Positions 52,602-60,704 of a stretch of DNA of 64,000 bases are shown piece by piece; position 1 is the stretch's first letter, and each line of letters opens with the position of its first letter. A program made the position numbers and the translations under genes. The notes beneath the pieces were generated by a model, which did no database searches, was not told the origin of the DNA, and worked only from the letters and a program-made list of their open reading frames with translations. Where the stretch lies: contig JBGAKH010000004.1 of the NCBI GenBank assembly GCA_044224515.1, forward strand, positions 248,001 to 312,000. The letters are read 5' to 3'. This stretch comes from JBBATK01 sp044224515. GTDB lineage: Bacteria; Bacteroidota; Ignavibacteria; Kapaibacteriales; NICIL-2.

Positions 52602-54436
52602 GTTCACACCACACATCTATCAACGATTTCGTCATCAGCTTCGCAACGGTAAACGGAACCGGATCGGCAAGTGCCAATACGATGGTAGCGCGTTCTATTT
52701 TTCGCATGGGCATACCGCTCGTTGCAAAGAATCTCTTCCCTTCCAACATTCAAGGTCTGCCAACATGGTACGAGATAAGAGTCAGTGAAAAAGGGTACAG
52801 AGCACGACGCAAAGGCGTCAATGTCATGGTGGCCTTGAACCCTCAGAGTTTCGATCGTGACATGAAGAGTGTTACACCCGGAGGTACCTTCATATACGAC
52901 TCTACGAAGTCCATTCATCGCGACAAGTTTCGTTCCGATGTGAATGTGGTGGGCGTGCCCATGATGCAGATATGCATGCAGGAATATGCCGACCCGCGTC
53001 AGCGACTCCTGTTCAAGAACATGATCTATGTTGGTGCACTGGCGCGACTACTGGATATTGAACTTGATGTTGTTCGCGGCGTTATCAGTGATGAGTTTGC
53101 CAAAAAACCGAAATTGATTGAGCCGAACATCAAGGCCTTCGATCTTGGTCTTCGCTACATTGAAGAGCACTGTACCTACCCTTTGGCCCAACGTGTGGAG
53201 CGACGTGACCTTGTGCGCGATCGAATCTTTATTTCCGGCAATGATGCATGTGGACTCGGTGCTGTCTATGCAGGCGCTACAGTCGCCGCATGGTATCCCA
53301 TCACTCCATCCACGAGTCTAGTGAGCGCCTTTGAGAAGTATGCTAACCGCTTACGCAAGGAGTCGGACGGTGTCCATAAAACATTTGCGGTCGTGCAAGC
53401 GGAGGATGAGATAGCAGCCATCGGAATGGTTCTCGGTGCTACGTGGAATGGAGCGCGCGCGTTTACCGCTACCAGCGGACCGGGTATCTCACTGATGAGT
53501 GAGTTCCTAGGCCTTAGTTACTTTGCCGAAGTGCCCGCGGTAGTTGTCGACGTGCAGCGTGTTGGACCCTCAACAGGAATGCCTACCCGCACGCAACAAT
53601 CGGACGTAACACTGTGCGCCTATGCTTCACACGGAGACACGAAACACGTTCTACTTTTCCCTTCCACGCCGAGTGAAGCCTTTCATATGATGTCGGATGC
53701 TTTTGATCTCGCCGAGCATCTTCAGACAGCTGTTATCGTGATGTCGGATTTGGATCTCGGCATGAACGACCACCTGACGGAAGCACTACATATCGACGAG
53801 AACAAAACGCTGAATCGCGGCAAGCTGCTGAGTGCGCAAGATCTTGAGCAGATGAAAGAATTTGGTCGATACCTGGATACAGACGGTGACGGCGTACCTT
53901 ATCGCACAATCCCGGCATTGCACCCTACACTCGGCTCGTTCTTTACGCGCGGCTCCTCGCATGATGAGTATGCTCGATATACAGAAGATGCAACTGCCTA
54001 TGTGCGAAGCATGGAGCGTCTGTTGAAAAAGTGGAATACCGCGAAGCAACTGGTTCCTCAACCCGAATTCATTCCTGCTGCAGGTCAAACATCCATTGGC
54101 TTGGTGTACTACGGCACCAGTGAAGCCGCTACGCTTGAGGCATTGGACCTATTGGCTGAAAGCGACATTCAGATTGATTCCATGCGTATTCGAGCCTTCC
54201 CCTTTTCGCAAAGTGTTGAAGATTTCATCAACAATCACGACACCGTTCTCGTGCTTGAACAAAACCGCGATGCGCAAATGCGAACATTGCTCTTGGCAGA
54301 GTGTGACCTGAATTCCCGTTCGCTCGTTAAAGTGCTCAGCTATGATGGCATGCCCTTGTGTGCGGACACCGTTCATGACCTGATTTGTGCTGCACTAGCT
54401 TCACATGGTGTTTCGGTACAGACCCAATCCCACTAA
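52598..54436 (+). CDS. 2-oxoacid:acceptor oxidoreductase, fused gamma-alpha subunit
   Basis: 612 aa from the ATG at 52598, whose ATGA overlaps the stop of the preceding gene. The gamma domain (about 10-190) starts FVISFATVNGTGSASANTM. The alpha domain begins with WYPITPSTSLVSAFEKY (near 231) and has QAEDEIAAIGMVLGA, TSGPGISLMSEFLG and VDVQRVGPSTGMPTRTQQSD. Gamma-alpha order is as in KorA, but it is clearly diverged from the korA gene at 21.9 kb, so substrate may differ. Co-transcribed with the flavoprotein upstream and the beta subunit downstream. Confidence 0.88.
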   Translation: MSSHHTSINDFVISFATVNGTGSASANTMVARSIFRMGIPLVAKNLFPSNIQGLPTWYEIRVSEKGYRARRKGVNVMVALNPQSFDRDMKSVTPGGTFIYDSTKSIHRDKFRSDVNVVGVPMMQICMQEYADPRQRLLFKNMIYVGALARLLDIELDVVRGVISDEFAKKPKLIEPNIKAFDLGLRYIEEHCTYPLAQRVERRDLVRDRIFISGNDACGLGAVYAGATVAAWYPITPSTSLVSAFEKYANRLRKESDGVHKTFAVVQAEDEIAAIGMVLGATWNGARAFTATSGPGISLMSEFLGLSYFAEVPAVVVDVQRVGPSTGMPTRTQQSDVTLCAYASHGDTKHVLLFPSTPSEAFHMMSDAFDLAEHLQTAVIVMSDLDLGMNDHLTEALHIDENKTLNRGKLLSAQDLEQMKEFGRYLDTDGDGVPYRTIPALHPTLGSFFTRGSSHDEYARYTEDATAYVRSMERLLKKWNTAKQLVPQPEFIPAAGQTSIGLVYYGTSEAATLEALDLLAESDIQIDSMRIRAFPFSQSVEDFINNHDTVLVLEQNRDAQMRTLLLAECDLNSRSLVKVLSYDGMPLCADTVHDLICAALASHGVSVQTQSH

Positions 54437-54449
54437 TCTAGATCCCGAC

Positions 54450-55502
54450 ATGTCTTACATTAAACCAATCTTCAGCAATCCATCTCTTCCAAAAAACGAG
54501 CTGGGTTATGCAAAGAAAGACTACCAGGGAGTGATGTCCACTCTCTGTGCCGGCTGCGGACATGACTCCATCAGTGGCGCTGTAGCTCAAGCCTGTTTCG
54601 AGATGAATGTCGAGCCTCACCGCATAGCTAAACTGTCCGGAATTGGCTGTTCCTCCAAAACACCGAATTACTTCCTGAACAACTCACATGGATTCAACGC
54701 TGTGCACGGTCGCATGCCTTCGGTTGCAACCGGAGCCAACCTGGCCAACCGCGACTTGTTGTATTTGGGTGTTTCGGGTGATGGAGACTCAGCCTCCATT
54801 GGGATGGGACAATTCGTTCACGCTATTCGTCGATCGCTGAACATGACCTATATCGTCATGAACAACGGCTGTTATGGATTAACAAAAGGCCAAGATTCAG
54901 CTACGACAGACTTCGGTTCAAAGAGCAGAGTTGGTTCTGAAAACTCGTTCGAGGCTATCGATCTTTGCAGTCTCGCAATCAATCTGGGAGCAAGTTTTGT
55001 TGCGAGAAGTTTCAGTGGTGACAAAGAGCAACTCATTCCCCTTATCAAAGCAGCAATGTCGCATCACGGCTTTGCATTATTAGACATCATCTCTCCTTGC
55101 GTAACCTTCAACAATAACGAAGGGAGCACAAAGAGCTACGAATTCGTGCGAGATCATGAGTTAAGTCTTGCCGAAGTAGATTTTGTGCCGGTACGAGAAG
55201 AAATCACTGTTCACTATAGCAGTGCCGATTCAAAGTTGGTTGAGCTTCATGATGGTTCGAAACTGAGTCTGCAAAAACTCGCCCCTAACTGGGATCCGAC
55301 GCACCGTGAATCCGGTTTGAAACGTCTGCAGGAGGCACGCGACAAAGGTGATGTTCTTACGGGATTAATATATATCAACACAGACGCGCATGATCTTCAT
55401 GAGCTCATTCACACAAGTGCCACTCCTCTCAACAAGCTTAGTCAACAACAAACAGTTCCCTCTGCAGCACACTTGGAAGCCTTGAATGCGGAGTTTCGTT
55501 AG
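54450..55502 (+). CDS. 2-oxoacid:acceptor oxidoreductase beta subunit (TPP/[4Fe-4S])
   Basis: 350 aa from the ATG at 54450, 13 bp after the alpha stop; a longer frame overlapping the alpha gene is unlikely. Cluster/TPP motifs: LCAGCGHDSISG (32-43), GIGCSSKTPNYFL, GVSGDGDSASIGMGQ near 107-121, MNNGCYGLTKGQDSAT. The third gene of the operon. Paralogous to korB (23749-24786). Confidence 0.88.
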   Translation: MSYIKPIFSNPSLPKNELGYAKKDYQGVMSTLCAGCGHDSISGAVAQACFEMNVEPHRIAKLSGIGCSSKTPNYFLNNSHGFNAVHGRMPSVATGANLANRDLLYLGVSGDGDSASIGMGQFVHAIRRSLNMTYIVMNNGCYGLTKGQDSATTDFGSKSRVGSENSFEAIDLCSLAINLGASFVARSFSGDKEQLIPLIKAAMSHHGFALLDIISPCVTFNNNEGSTKSYEFVRDHELSLAEVDFVPVREEITVHYSSADSKLVELHDGSKLSLQKLAPNWDPTHRESGLKRLQEARDKGDVLTGLIYINTDAHDLHELIHTSATPLNKLSQQQTVPSAAHLEALNAEFR

Positions 55503-55530
55503 TCTACGCTTCGTGTGTTAATGCCCGGGT

Positions 55531-57708
55531 CTAGATTAAACCGGCTCTCTTGCGAATGAACCATTCGACACTAAATGCTAACAATGCTGCGGCAAGCAGC
55601 CAAGCAAGATTCCAGAGGGAATACTCGGAGGTGAATTGTACGATACGATTTGTAAATCGTGGATTTTTTTGGAGGTCTTCGAGCAGCTGCGCTGTTTGTG
55701 AAGACAGGTAAAAACGTCCACCGCTTCGCTCCGCCAGAGTTCGAAGCAGTTCACTGTTCATGCGAAGGTTTTGATACTCCAAGGGAATATCGCCAATGCT
55801 AAAGCGTCCGCCATCGTTTCCGTACGCTTTATTGTTCAACGCCACAGAGCCCTGGTAGCTATAGTCTCCTTCAGGCAAACCTTCCACGATAGACGTGTAG
55901 CGTCCACTTCCCACAGCACTCAACACAATATCTCGTTCGACACCTGCCCCGCTCACTTTGACTGTAACCGAAGCATTGTCGAGTGGTGTCATGGCTGCAT
56001 CATACACTTGGGCGACAATCTCCACCTTGTCCGAGCTCGAATACTGTTTACGTGTTGTGCGAATGCGCACCGTCTTTTCGTCGTCGTTTGCTTGGAGCCA
56101 TTTGAGAGAGTTTTGCAGGAAGACGGACAGAACATCAACAACATCGTGTTTTCCGCGCGCTTGGTCTGCTGCATTCCCCAAGAGTTTCCATCTGTACAGT
56201 CCGTAACCCAGCACTGCTACGCTCTTAGCTTTTTGGAAACGTCGTGAGACGATCAATGGATCGCTTAGAGGGACATTATTGACTTTCATGGAAGCTACCA
56301 CTTCGGCTTCCGGTTTTACACGCACAAAGGTCTCCGTACGAAAAATCGGAGCTAAGCTGTTCCACTTCTCAAGATCTTCCGTTGCCCCACTTATACGGAT
56401 GAGCGGGTTTGCAGCAGCTGACGATCTCACGTCAGCCATAATACTAAACTCGTTTGTACGAGAACTCTGAACACTGAATGGTAAAAACTCCTCCAATGCT
56501 CTCAGCTTGGTGTAGTCTACGTTTTGAGATGTAATAAAGAGCAGCGGTTTGTTCCGCTTCAGTTCCTCAAGCACAAGTTGCAAAACCTGTTGCGATGTAG
56601 AGGCAATGGGAAAGCCTATGAACATGATTTGCTCTGCTTCGCGTAGCGCAGCAGAATTTGGTGCTTGATCGTAAAACTCCGCACCACTTTTCTGAATGTA
56701 GCATTGCAGCTGAATACTATGATCCGCTTCGAGTGCGGAACGAATAAACGATACATCCGGACTGGGAGCACCGGCAAACAACGCAACTTTGCGTTTCGTT
56801 GAAAGCACGCGGATGAACTCAGAGAGCTGGTTGTTTTTCGTTGTCAACTCACCATCGACAACTTCACACTGAGCGCTTAGTTTGCGAATTCCATCCGCAC
56901 TTGCTTTGTACTCAAAGCTCGCACTGTAGTTGTGCTGCTTTGCGCTGATCGGCACCTCGGTTTCCGCAACTTTTTGTCCGTTGTCACTCAGACTTATACG
57001 TACTCGACGATCGCCTAAACCAACCGCTTTAAAGCGAAGATTTACAGGAATGGTGCTTCCGACATAGCTAAGTTCATTCGTGATGAGAGACAGGAGAGAG
57101 ACATCTTTGGGTTCGGCGGTATCTCCTATTCCTACCACATACAGTGGCTTGGCAAGCTGCTCAGCTTGATAGAGAGGATTGGACCCGCTGTTGAATGCAC
57201 CATCGGTGAAGAGGATGGCAGCTTGAGTATTTGATGCTTCCGCGTTGTCGGCTACAAAGCGCAGTGCGCGCTCGATGTCGCTGCGTTGTCCTTTGCAAGA
57301 AAGTGAATCAAGCTCAAAGTGTTCAATACCCCGAACGCTTTCATCAAAGAGTTGCACGGTATGCGAACTCAAATACGACTGAAGGTCCTTAACGGACAGT
57401 GCTTCACGGTAGCGTTCCATGCGATCACCACCCGCATCACGCGTTGACATCGACGCAGAGTTATCCAGCAAAATGGCGACCTGTGCAGCCTCGCTCGAAC
57501 TACGCATGATACTCAAGACCGGCTCGAGCAACACAAAGAGCAGCAAGCTAAGTCCGAGTCCGCGCAGCACGCTAAGCAACAAACGTGTGGTTGACCGAAG
57601 TGGTGGATTCGTTTGACGGTAATACCAAAATGAGAATCCAAAACTCAGTACGATGAGCAGTACTGCCACCCACCACGAAGATTGCAATCCCAGCGACGTT
57701 GAATTCAT
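55531..57708 (-). CDS. Inner membrane VWA-domain protein
   Basis: 725 aa from the ATG at 57708. Two N-terminal transmembrane helices (about 11-29 and 43-63) are followed by a von Willebrand factor A domain with the MIDAS motif DNSAS at 82-86 and ILFTDGAFNSGS around 160-170. A long periplasmic part has Ig-like beta domains (ENQVDYTKLRALEEF..., VRIRTTRKQYSSSDKVEIVAQVYD), and a C-terminal membrane helix lies near 700-718, ending in basic residues. The layout resembles the large BatA-like or uncharacterised VWA membrane proteins of Bacteroidota. No MoxR ATPase is encoded next to it in this window. Function unknown. Confidence 0.75.
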   Translation of the reverse strand: MNSTSLGLQSSWWVAVLLIVLSFGFSFWYYRQTNPPLRSTTRLLLSVLRGLGLSLLLFVLLEPVLSIMRSSSEAAQVAILLDNSASMSTRDAGGDRMERYREALSVKDLQSYLSSHTVQLFDESVRGIEHFELDSLSCKGQRSDIERALRFVADNAEASNTQAAILFTDGAFNSGSNPLYQAEQLAKPLYVVGIGDTAEPKDVSLLSLITNELSYVGSTIPVNLRFKAVGLGDRRVRISLSDNGQKVAETEVPISAKQHNYSASFEYKASADGIRKLSAQCEVVDGELTTKNNQLSEFIRVLSTKRKVALFAGAPSPDVSFIRSALEADHSIQLQCYIQKSGAEFYDQAPNSAALREAEQIMFIGFPIASTSQQVLQLVLEELKRNKPLLFITSQNVDYTKLRALEEFLPFSVQSSRTNEFSIMADVRSSAAANPLIRISGATEDLEKWNSLAPIFRTETFVRVKPEAEVVASMKVNNVPLSDPLIVSRRFQKAKSVAVLGYGLYRWKLLGNAADQARGKHDVVDVLSVFLQNSLKWLQANDDEKTVRIRTTRKQYSSSDKVEIVAQVYDAAMTPLDNASVTVKVSGAGVERDIVLSAVGSGRYTSIVEGLPEGDYSYQGSVALNNKAYGNDGGRFSIGDIPLEYQNLRMNSELLRTLAERSGGRFYLSSQTAQLLEDLQKNPRFTNRIVQFTSEYSLWNLAWLLAAALLAFSVEWFIRKRAGLI

Positions 57709-57827
57709 TCCAGACTCTACAAGACGAAGCAAAAAACAAAGAGACGCGCAACCGCGCGTCTCTATTGAACAACAATTTACATAGACTTTGTGCAATCCCC
57801 GACTATTAGCTATCTTCGTAGGGTATT

Positions 57828-57901
57828 CGGGGTGTGGCTCAGCCCGGTAGAGCACCTCGTTCGGGACGAGGGGGTCGGAGGTTCAAATCCTCTCACCCCG
57901 A
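57828..57901 (+). tRNA. tRNA-Pro(CGG)
   Basis: Acceptor CGGGGTG (57828-57834) pairs with CACCCCG (57894-57900), discriminator A. D arm GCTCAGCCCGGTAGAGC; anticodon stem CCTCG/CGAGG with loop TTCGGGA, anticodon CGG; T arm GGAGG-TTCAAAT-CCTCT. CCA is not encoded. C1-G72 is typical of tRNA-Pro. Confidence 0.95.
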
Positions 57902-57910
57902 CGAATACGC

Positions 57911-57952
57911 GAAAAGCTGCAATTGCATATGCATTTGCGGCTTTTCTTTTTT
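57911..57952 (+). terminator. Terminator after tRNA-Pro
   Basis: Long hairpin (GAAAAGC at 57911-57917 with GCTTTTC at 57940-57946, largely paired in between) followed by TTTTTT, 9 bp after the tRNA. Confidence 0.9.
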
Positions 57953-58045
57953 CTGCAGTCGTGTGGCGAGTGTTTGGTTTTGGTCCGGACGGTTCACTCC
58001 ACACTCATCGGAAAGACGTAATTGCACATCCCGGTGTGTTGGGCA

Positions 58046-58297
58046 TCATTTCAAATACACAAACATGCGTCCATGGTTCTTGAAGTCAGTTTTCACATAG
58101 TGAATTTGCGCTTTGATGTGTGGTTGGAGCAGAAATCGTTCGACTTTGCGTTTCAACTGTCCACTTCCCTTACCGGGAATGATCTCAATCTCTTTGATAC
58201 GACAGTCGGCTGCTTCCTCAAAGGCATCGTTTAACGACTGTTCTATGCCTCGAGTGTTATTGAATACTTCGTGCAAGTCGATCTTCAGTCGAGCCAT
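58046..58297 (-). CDS. Small Smr domain protein
   Basis: 83 aa from the ATG at 58297, consisting almost only of a Smr (small MutS-related) domain: DLHEV at 7-11 and PGKGSGQLKRKV at 41-52 (the HGKGxG-type loop, with Pro for His). Smr domains nick DNA or RNA in some proteins. A GC-rich hairpin (58334-58350) lies just upstream, between this gene and the solute-binding protein gene, so the two may be only partly co-transcribed. Confidence 0.85.
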   Translation of the reverse strand: MARLKIDLHEVFNNTRGIEQSLNDAFEEAADCRIKEIEIIPGKGSGQLKRKVERFLLQPHIKAQIHYVKTDFKNHGRMFVYLK

Positions 58298-58333
58298 AGC
58301 TATTTCCTTTATGCAGGATTCTCTTTCGTAGAC

Positions 58334-58350
58334 GGGTGCGTTCCGCACCC
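58334..58350 (-). promoter_or_regulatory. GC-rich hairpin between the solute-binding protein and Smr genes
   Basis: GGGTGCG-TTC-CGCACCC, a perfect 7-bp stem, 30 bp past the stop of the solute-binding protein and 36 bp before the Smr start. No T-run, so it may be a processing or attenuation site rather than a full terminator. Confidence 0.35.
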
Positions 58351-58380
58351 GCGGACCGGCACCAAGCTTTCTAATGCTGC

Positions 58381-59628
58381 TTAGCGAGAAGCGTGTGAGT
58401 TTAATAAGCGAACAAGCAAATACTGAGCGTCGTTGAGAGCTTGCGTAGCATCTTTCTTGGCGTAGAGAGCTTCCACAACGGCATTCTCAATGATGCTCTC
58501 CATCTCAAGCCATTGCGGGTGAACAGGTGTCATCTTTGCGTGCTGTAGCTGTTGAGCATACACACTGCGAATGGGATGCGAAACAAAGTAGTTGTCGCCA
58601 AATGCTCTCTTATCTGCCGGGAAGCCGGCTTCACTCAACTGTTTGCAAAAGCTCAAGGCATTGGTACCATCGCTAAGGAAGCGCACGAGTTTTTGCGCCA
58701 GCTGCTGTTGGGTTGATTGCGATGCAACGGCTAAGTATTCGCCACCTGCGAAGCTGACGCCCGGGTTCCCGTTAACACCGGGCATGGCAATCACGCGGTA
58801 ATCCAGTAGCGGGTTCTCTTTTGCGATCTTGTCTGCCAGCCATCCGCCGGAATTCCAGAAGGCCAAGCGTCCTTGTGCAAATGCTGCATCGAGTTGTTTT
58901 TGAGTGTCGATTGTTCCACTACGCGAGAGCTCAAGATAGAGATTCAACGCCTCAATGTTTTGAGCTGAGTTCAGTACTGCTTCGCCCTTCGCGTTGAGGA
59001 CATCTCCGCCGAATGACCAGAAAAATGGGAGGATTTTCTTGTAAAGGCGATGTCCATCAGCGCCATTCGCTCCAAAGCCACTTTGTTGTCCGGCTGCCTG
59101 TACCCGTTCGGCTGCCGACTTCAGCTCAATCCAACTCGAGGGAAGTTGTGAGACACCGCACTGATCCAATACGCCCTTGTTCACATAGAGTACACGCGTG
59201 TCGACTACCCAGGGAACGGCATAAAGATGTCCGTCCCAACGACATGGAGCCAGCGACCACTCGATGAAGTTCCCGAGCTTCATAGAGTCAGCCGCCAATT
59301 CAGCCAACACACCCGACGAACTAAACTGCGCGACCCAGTCGGAGCCAAACTCCATCACATCAGGCGCCGTTTTCGAACTAAATGCTGCAACAAGCTTCGT
59401 TTTTCCATCGTTCCAGCTTAACTCAGTGCATTCAACCTTGCAATTCTCCTTTTTCTCGAATTCAGAGATCAGCTGAGCCAACACTTGCTTTTGAGAAGGT
59501 TCAGACCAAAAGTGCCAGAAGCGAATCGTCGTTTCCGAGCCTGACTTTTTTGAATTACAGGATAAAAAGTATGCGGAAACAAGGCAGAGAGTCAGCAGTC
59601 CAAACACTGCAGATCGACGGAGTGGCAT
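58381..59628 (-). CDS. ABC transporter solute-binding lipoprotein (family 1)
   Basis: 415 aa. Lipobox FLSC with Cys24. The mature part is typical of family 1 sugar-type binding proteins: TTIRFWHFWSEPSQKQVLAQLI near the start, APDVMEFGSDWVAQF, YAVPWVVDTRVLYVNKGVLDQ, and AFAQGRLAFWNSGGWLAD. No ABC permease or ATPase lies nearby, so it is an orphan binding protein, perhaps working with a distant transporter or as a sensor. It is 14 bp downstream of the ECF sigma factor gene and on the same strand. Confidence 0.85.
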   Translation of the reverse strand: MPLRRSAVFGLLTLCLVSAYFLSCNSKKSGSETTIRFWHFWSEPSQKQVLAQLISEFEKKENCKVECTELSWNDGKTKLVAAFSSKTAPDVMEFGSDWVAQFSSSGVLAELAADSMKLGNFIEWSLAPCRWDGHLYAVPWVVDTRVLYVNKGVLDQCGVSQLPSSWIELKSAAERVQAAGQQSGFGANGADGHRLYKKILPFFWSFGGDVLNAKGEAVLNSAQNIEALNLYLELSRSGTIDTQKQLDAAFAQGRLAFWNSGGWLADKIAKENPLLDYRVIAMPGVNGNPGVSFAGGEYLAVASQSTQQQLAQKLVRFLSDGTNALSFCKQLSEAGFPADKRAFGDNYFVSHPIRSVYAQQLQHAKMTPVHPQWLEMESIIENAVVEALYAKKDATQALNDAQYLLVRLLNSHASR

Positions 59629-59642
59629 GGCAGGAGTAAGTC

Positions 59643-60263
59643 TTATGATTGAAACATGTTACGGTGTTTCTGCAGCTTTCGATACATCATCTGGCGAGCA
59701 CGAAAAATGTGGGCCTTCACCGTACCCAAGGGAAGTTGCAATTTCTCTGCAATTTCCGTGTACTCAAGTTCTTCGTGGTGTCGCATTCGAATAACTTCCT
59801 TGTATTTGTCCGGAAGCGATTCAAAGGCCTCATTGACCAATTTCGTTCGCTCGTCACCGAGAATGAAACTATCCGGTTGAGGAGAATTGGGGTCCGGCAA
59901 TTCCATCGCCATGTCTCCGTCTGAACCACTAATCGGTTTGTCGAGCGACACCATGGCAAATCGCTTGCGTCGCATATAATCGATACAGTTGTTCGATGCG
60001 ATTTTATAAAGCCACTTTTCGAAAGAATGTTCGCACAGGAAGGTAGGCAGAGCGTTATACGCTTTTATGAAGGTCACTTGAACCAAATCATCAACGTCGT
60101 CGGCATCTCGAACCATACGACGCATCAAATTCAAAATGGCGCGATGATACTTCTTCTGCAGTGAGGCGAAGGCGTTTGTATTGCCTGAGAGGATGTCCCG
60201 GATTGTCTGACAATCTTCGGACATCACCGGTGAATCCGCCTGATCGGTTTCGTTCTGGTCCAT
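59643..60263 (-). CDS. ECF-family RNA polymerase sigma factor
   Basis: 206 aa from the ATG at 60263. Sigma-2 region about 30-101 (LQKKYHRAILNLMRRMV, DDVDDLVQVTFIKAYNALP, FEKWLYKIASNNCIDYMRRKR) and sigma-4 about 140-195 with the HTH ELEYTEIAEKLQLPLGTVKAHIFRAR. The open frame continues upstream to 60362, but that part is the tRNA-Ser(GGA) gene read as protein, so the ATG at 60263 (or 60224) is the real start. No anti-sigma gene is adjacent; the next gene is the solute-binding lipoprotein. Confidence 0.88.
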   Translation of the reverse strand: MDQNETDQADSPVMSEDCQTIRDILSGNTNAFASLQKKYHRAILNLMRRMVRDADDVDDLVQVTFIKAYNALPTFLCEHSFEKWLYKIASNNCIDYMRRKRFAMVSLDKPISGSDGDMAMELPDPNSPQPDSFILGDERTKLVNEAFESLPDKYKEVIRMRHHEELEYTEIAEKLQLPLGTVKAHIFRARQMMYRKLQKHRNMFQS

Positions 60264-60298
60264 GCTGAGAGCTGCAGTAAATCCACCGGTATCGAGAG

Positions 60299-60385
60299 CG
60301 GAAGGAGAGAGATTCGAACTCTCGGTACCGTTTCCGGTACACACGCTTTCCAGGCGTGCCAATTAAGCCACTCTTGCATCCTTCC
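60299..60385 (-). tRNA. tRNA-Ser(GGA)
   Basis: Class II tRNA of 87 nt. Acceptor GGAAGGA (60385-60379) with TCCTTCC (60306-60300), discriminator G at 60299; anticodon stem CACGC/GCGTG with loop CTGGAAA, anticodon GGA; long variable arm TACCG-GAAA-CGGTA; T arm GAGAG-TTCGAAT-CTCTC. CCA not encoded. Only 35 bp upstream of the sigma factor ATG, possibly on one transcript. Confidence 0.95.
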
Positions 60386-60396
60386 GTAAAGAGTCA

Positions 60397-60404
60397 CAAA
60401 TATA
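60397..60404 (-). promoter_or_regulatory. Promoter of tRNA-Ser(GGA) (and possibly the sigma factor)
   Basis: Minus strand TATATTTG 11 bp before the tRNA, with TTG 19 bp further upstream (60426-60424). This matches the Bacteroidetes -33/-7 promoter (TTG-N19-21-TAnnTTTG) in both boxes and spacing. Confidence 0.6.
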
Positions 60405-60662
60405 CCAAGGTTGAGTGAAGCATCAAGAAGAAATGGCGAAAAAATTGACGAAATGAGGAAAACTCGCGCCCGTATACCTACAACTTTGTCCGAGGACGAC
60501 GTCGCGAAAAGAGAGGCAATCCGCTGCGGTTGAACTCAGCCGACGAGGTGAATCAGATTCGCCGAAAATCCGTCTTTATTCAGGCCTGAATTGCGTCCGG
60601 AATACACCCAAAAAAAGCTTGATTCTGAGCGAAAATTCATCTACTATTAGCGCCCCCAAAAC
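60405..60662. other. Divergent spacer between tRNA-Ser(GGA) and the LD-carboxypeptidase gene
   Basis: About 260 bp between the two divergent promoters; no coding frame or RNA recognised. An AT-rich, GAAAA-containing stretch lies near 60620-60640. Confidence 0.45.
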
Positions 60663-60670
60663 TAAATTTG
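60663..60670 (+). promoter_or_regulatory. Candidate -7 box for the LD-carboxypeptidase gene
   Basis: TAAATTTG (TAnnTTTG), 34 bp upstream of the ATG at 60705. No TTG at -33. Confidence 0.4.
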
Positions 60671-60704
60671 CACGGAGCCTATTTTGGGTTAATCTCTCTT
60701 GTTT

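Noticed and set aside
60264..60362. N-terminal extension of the sigma factor frame
   Set aside because: This stretch is mostly the tRNA-Ser(GGA) gene translated in one frame; the sigma factor starts at 60263 or later.
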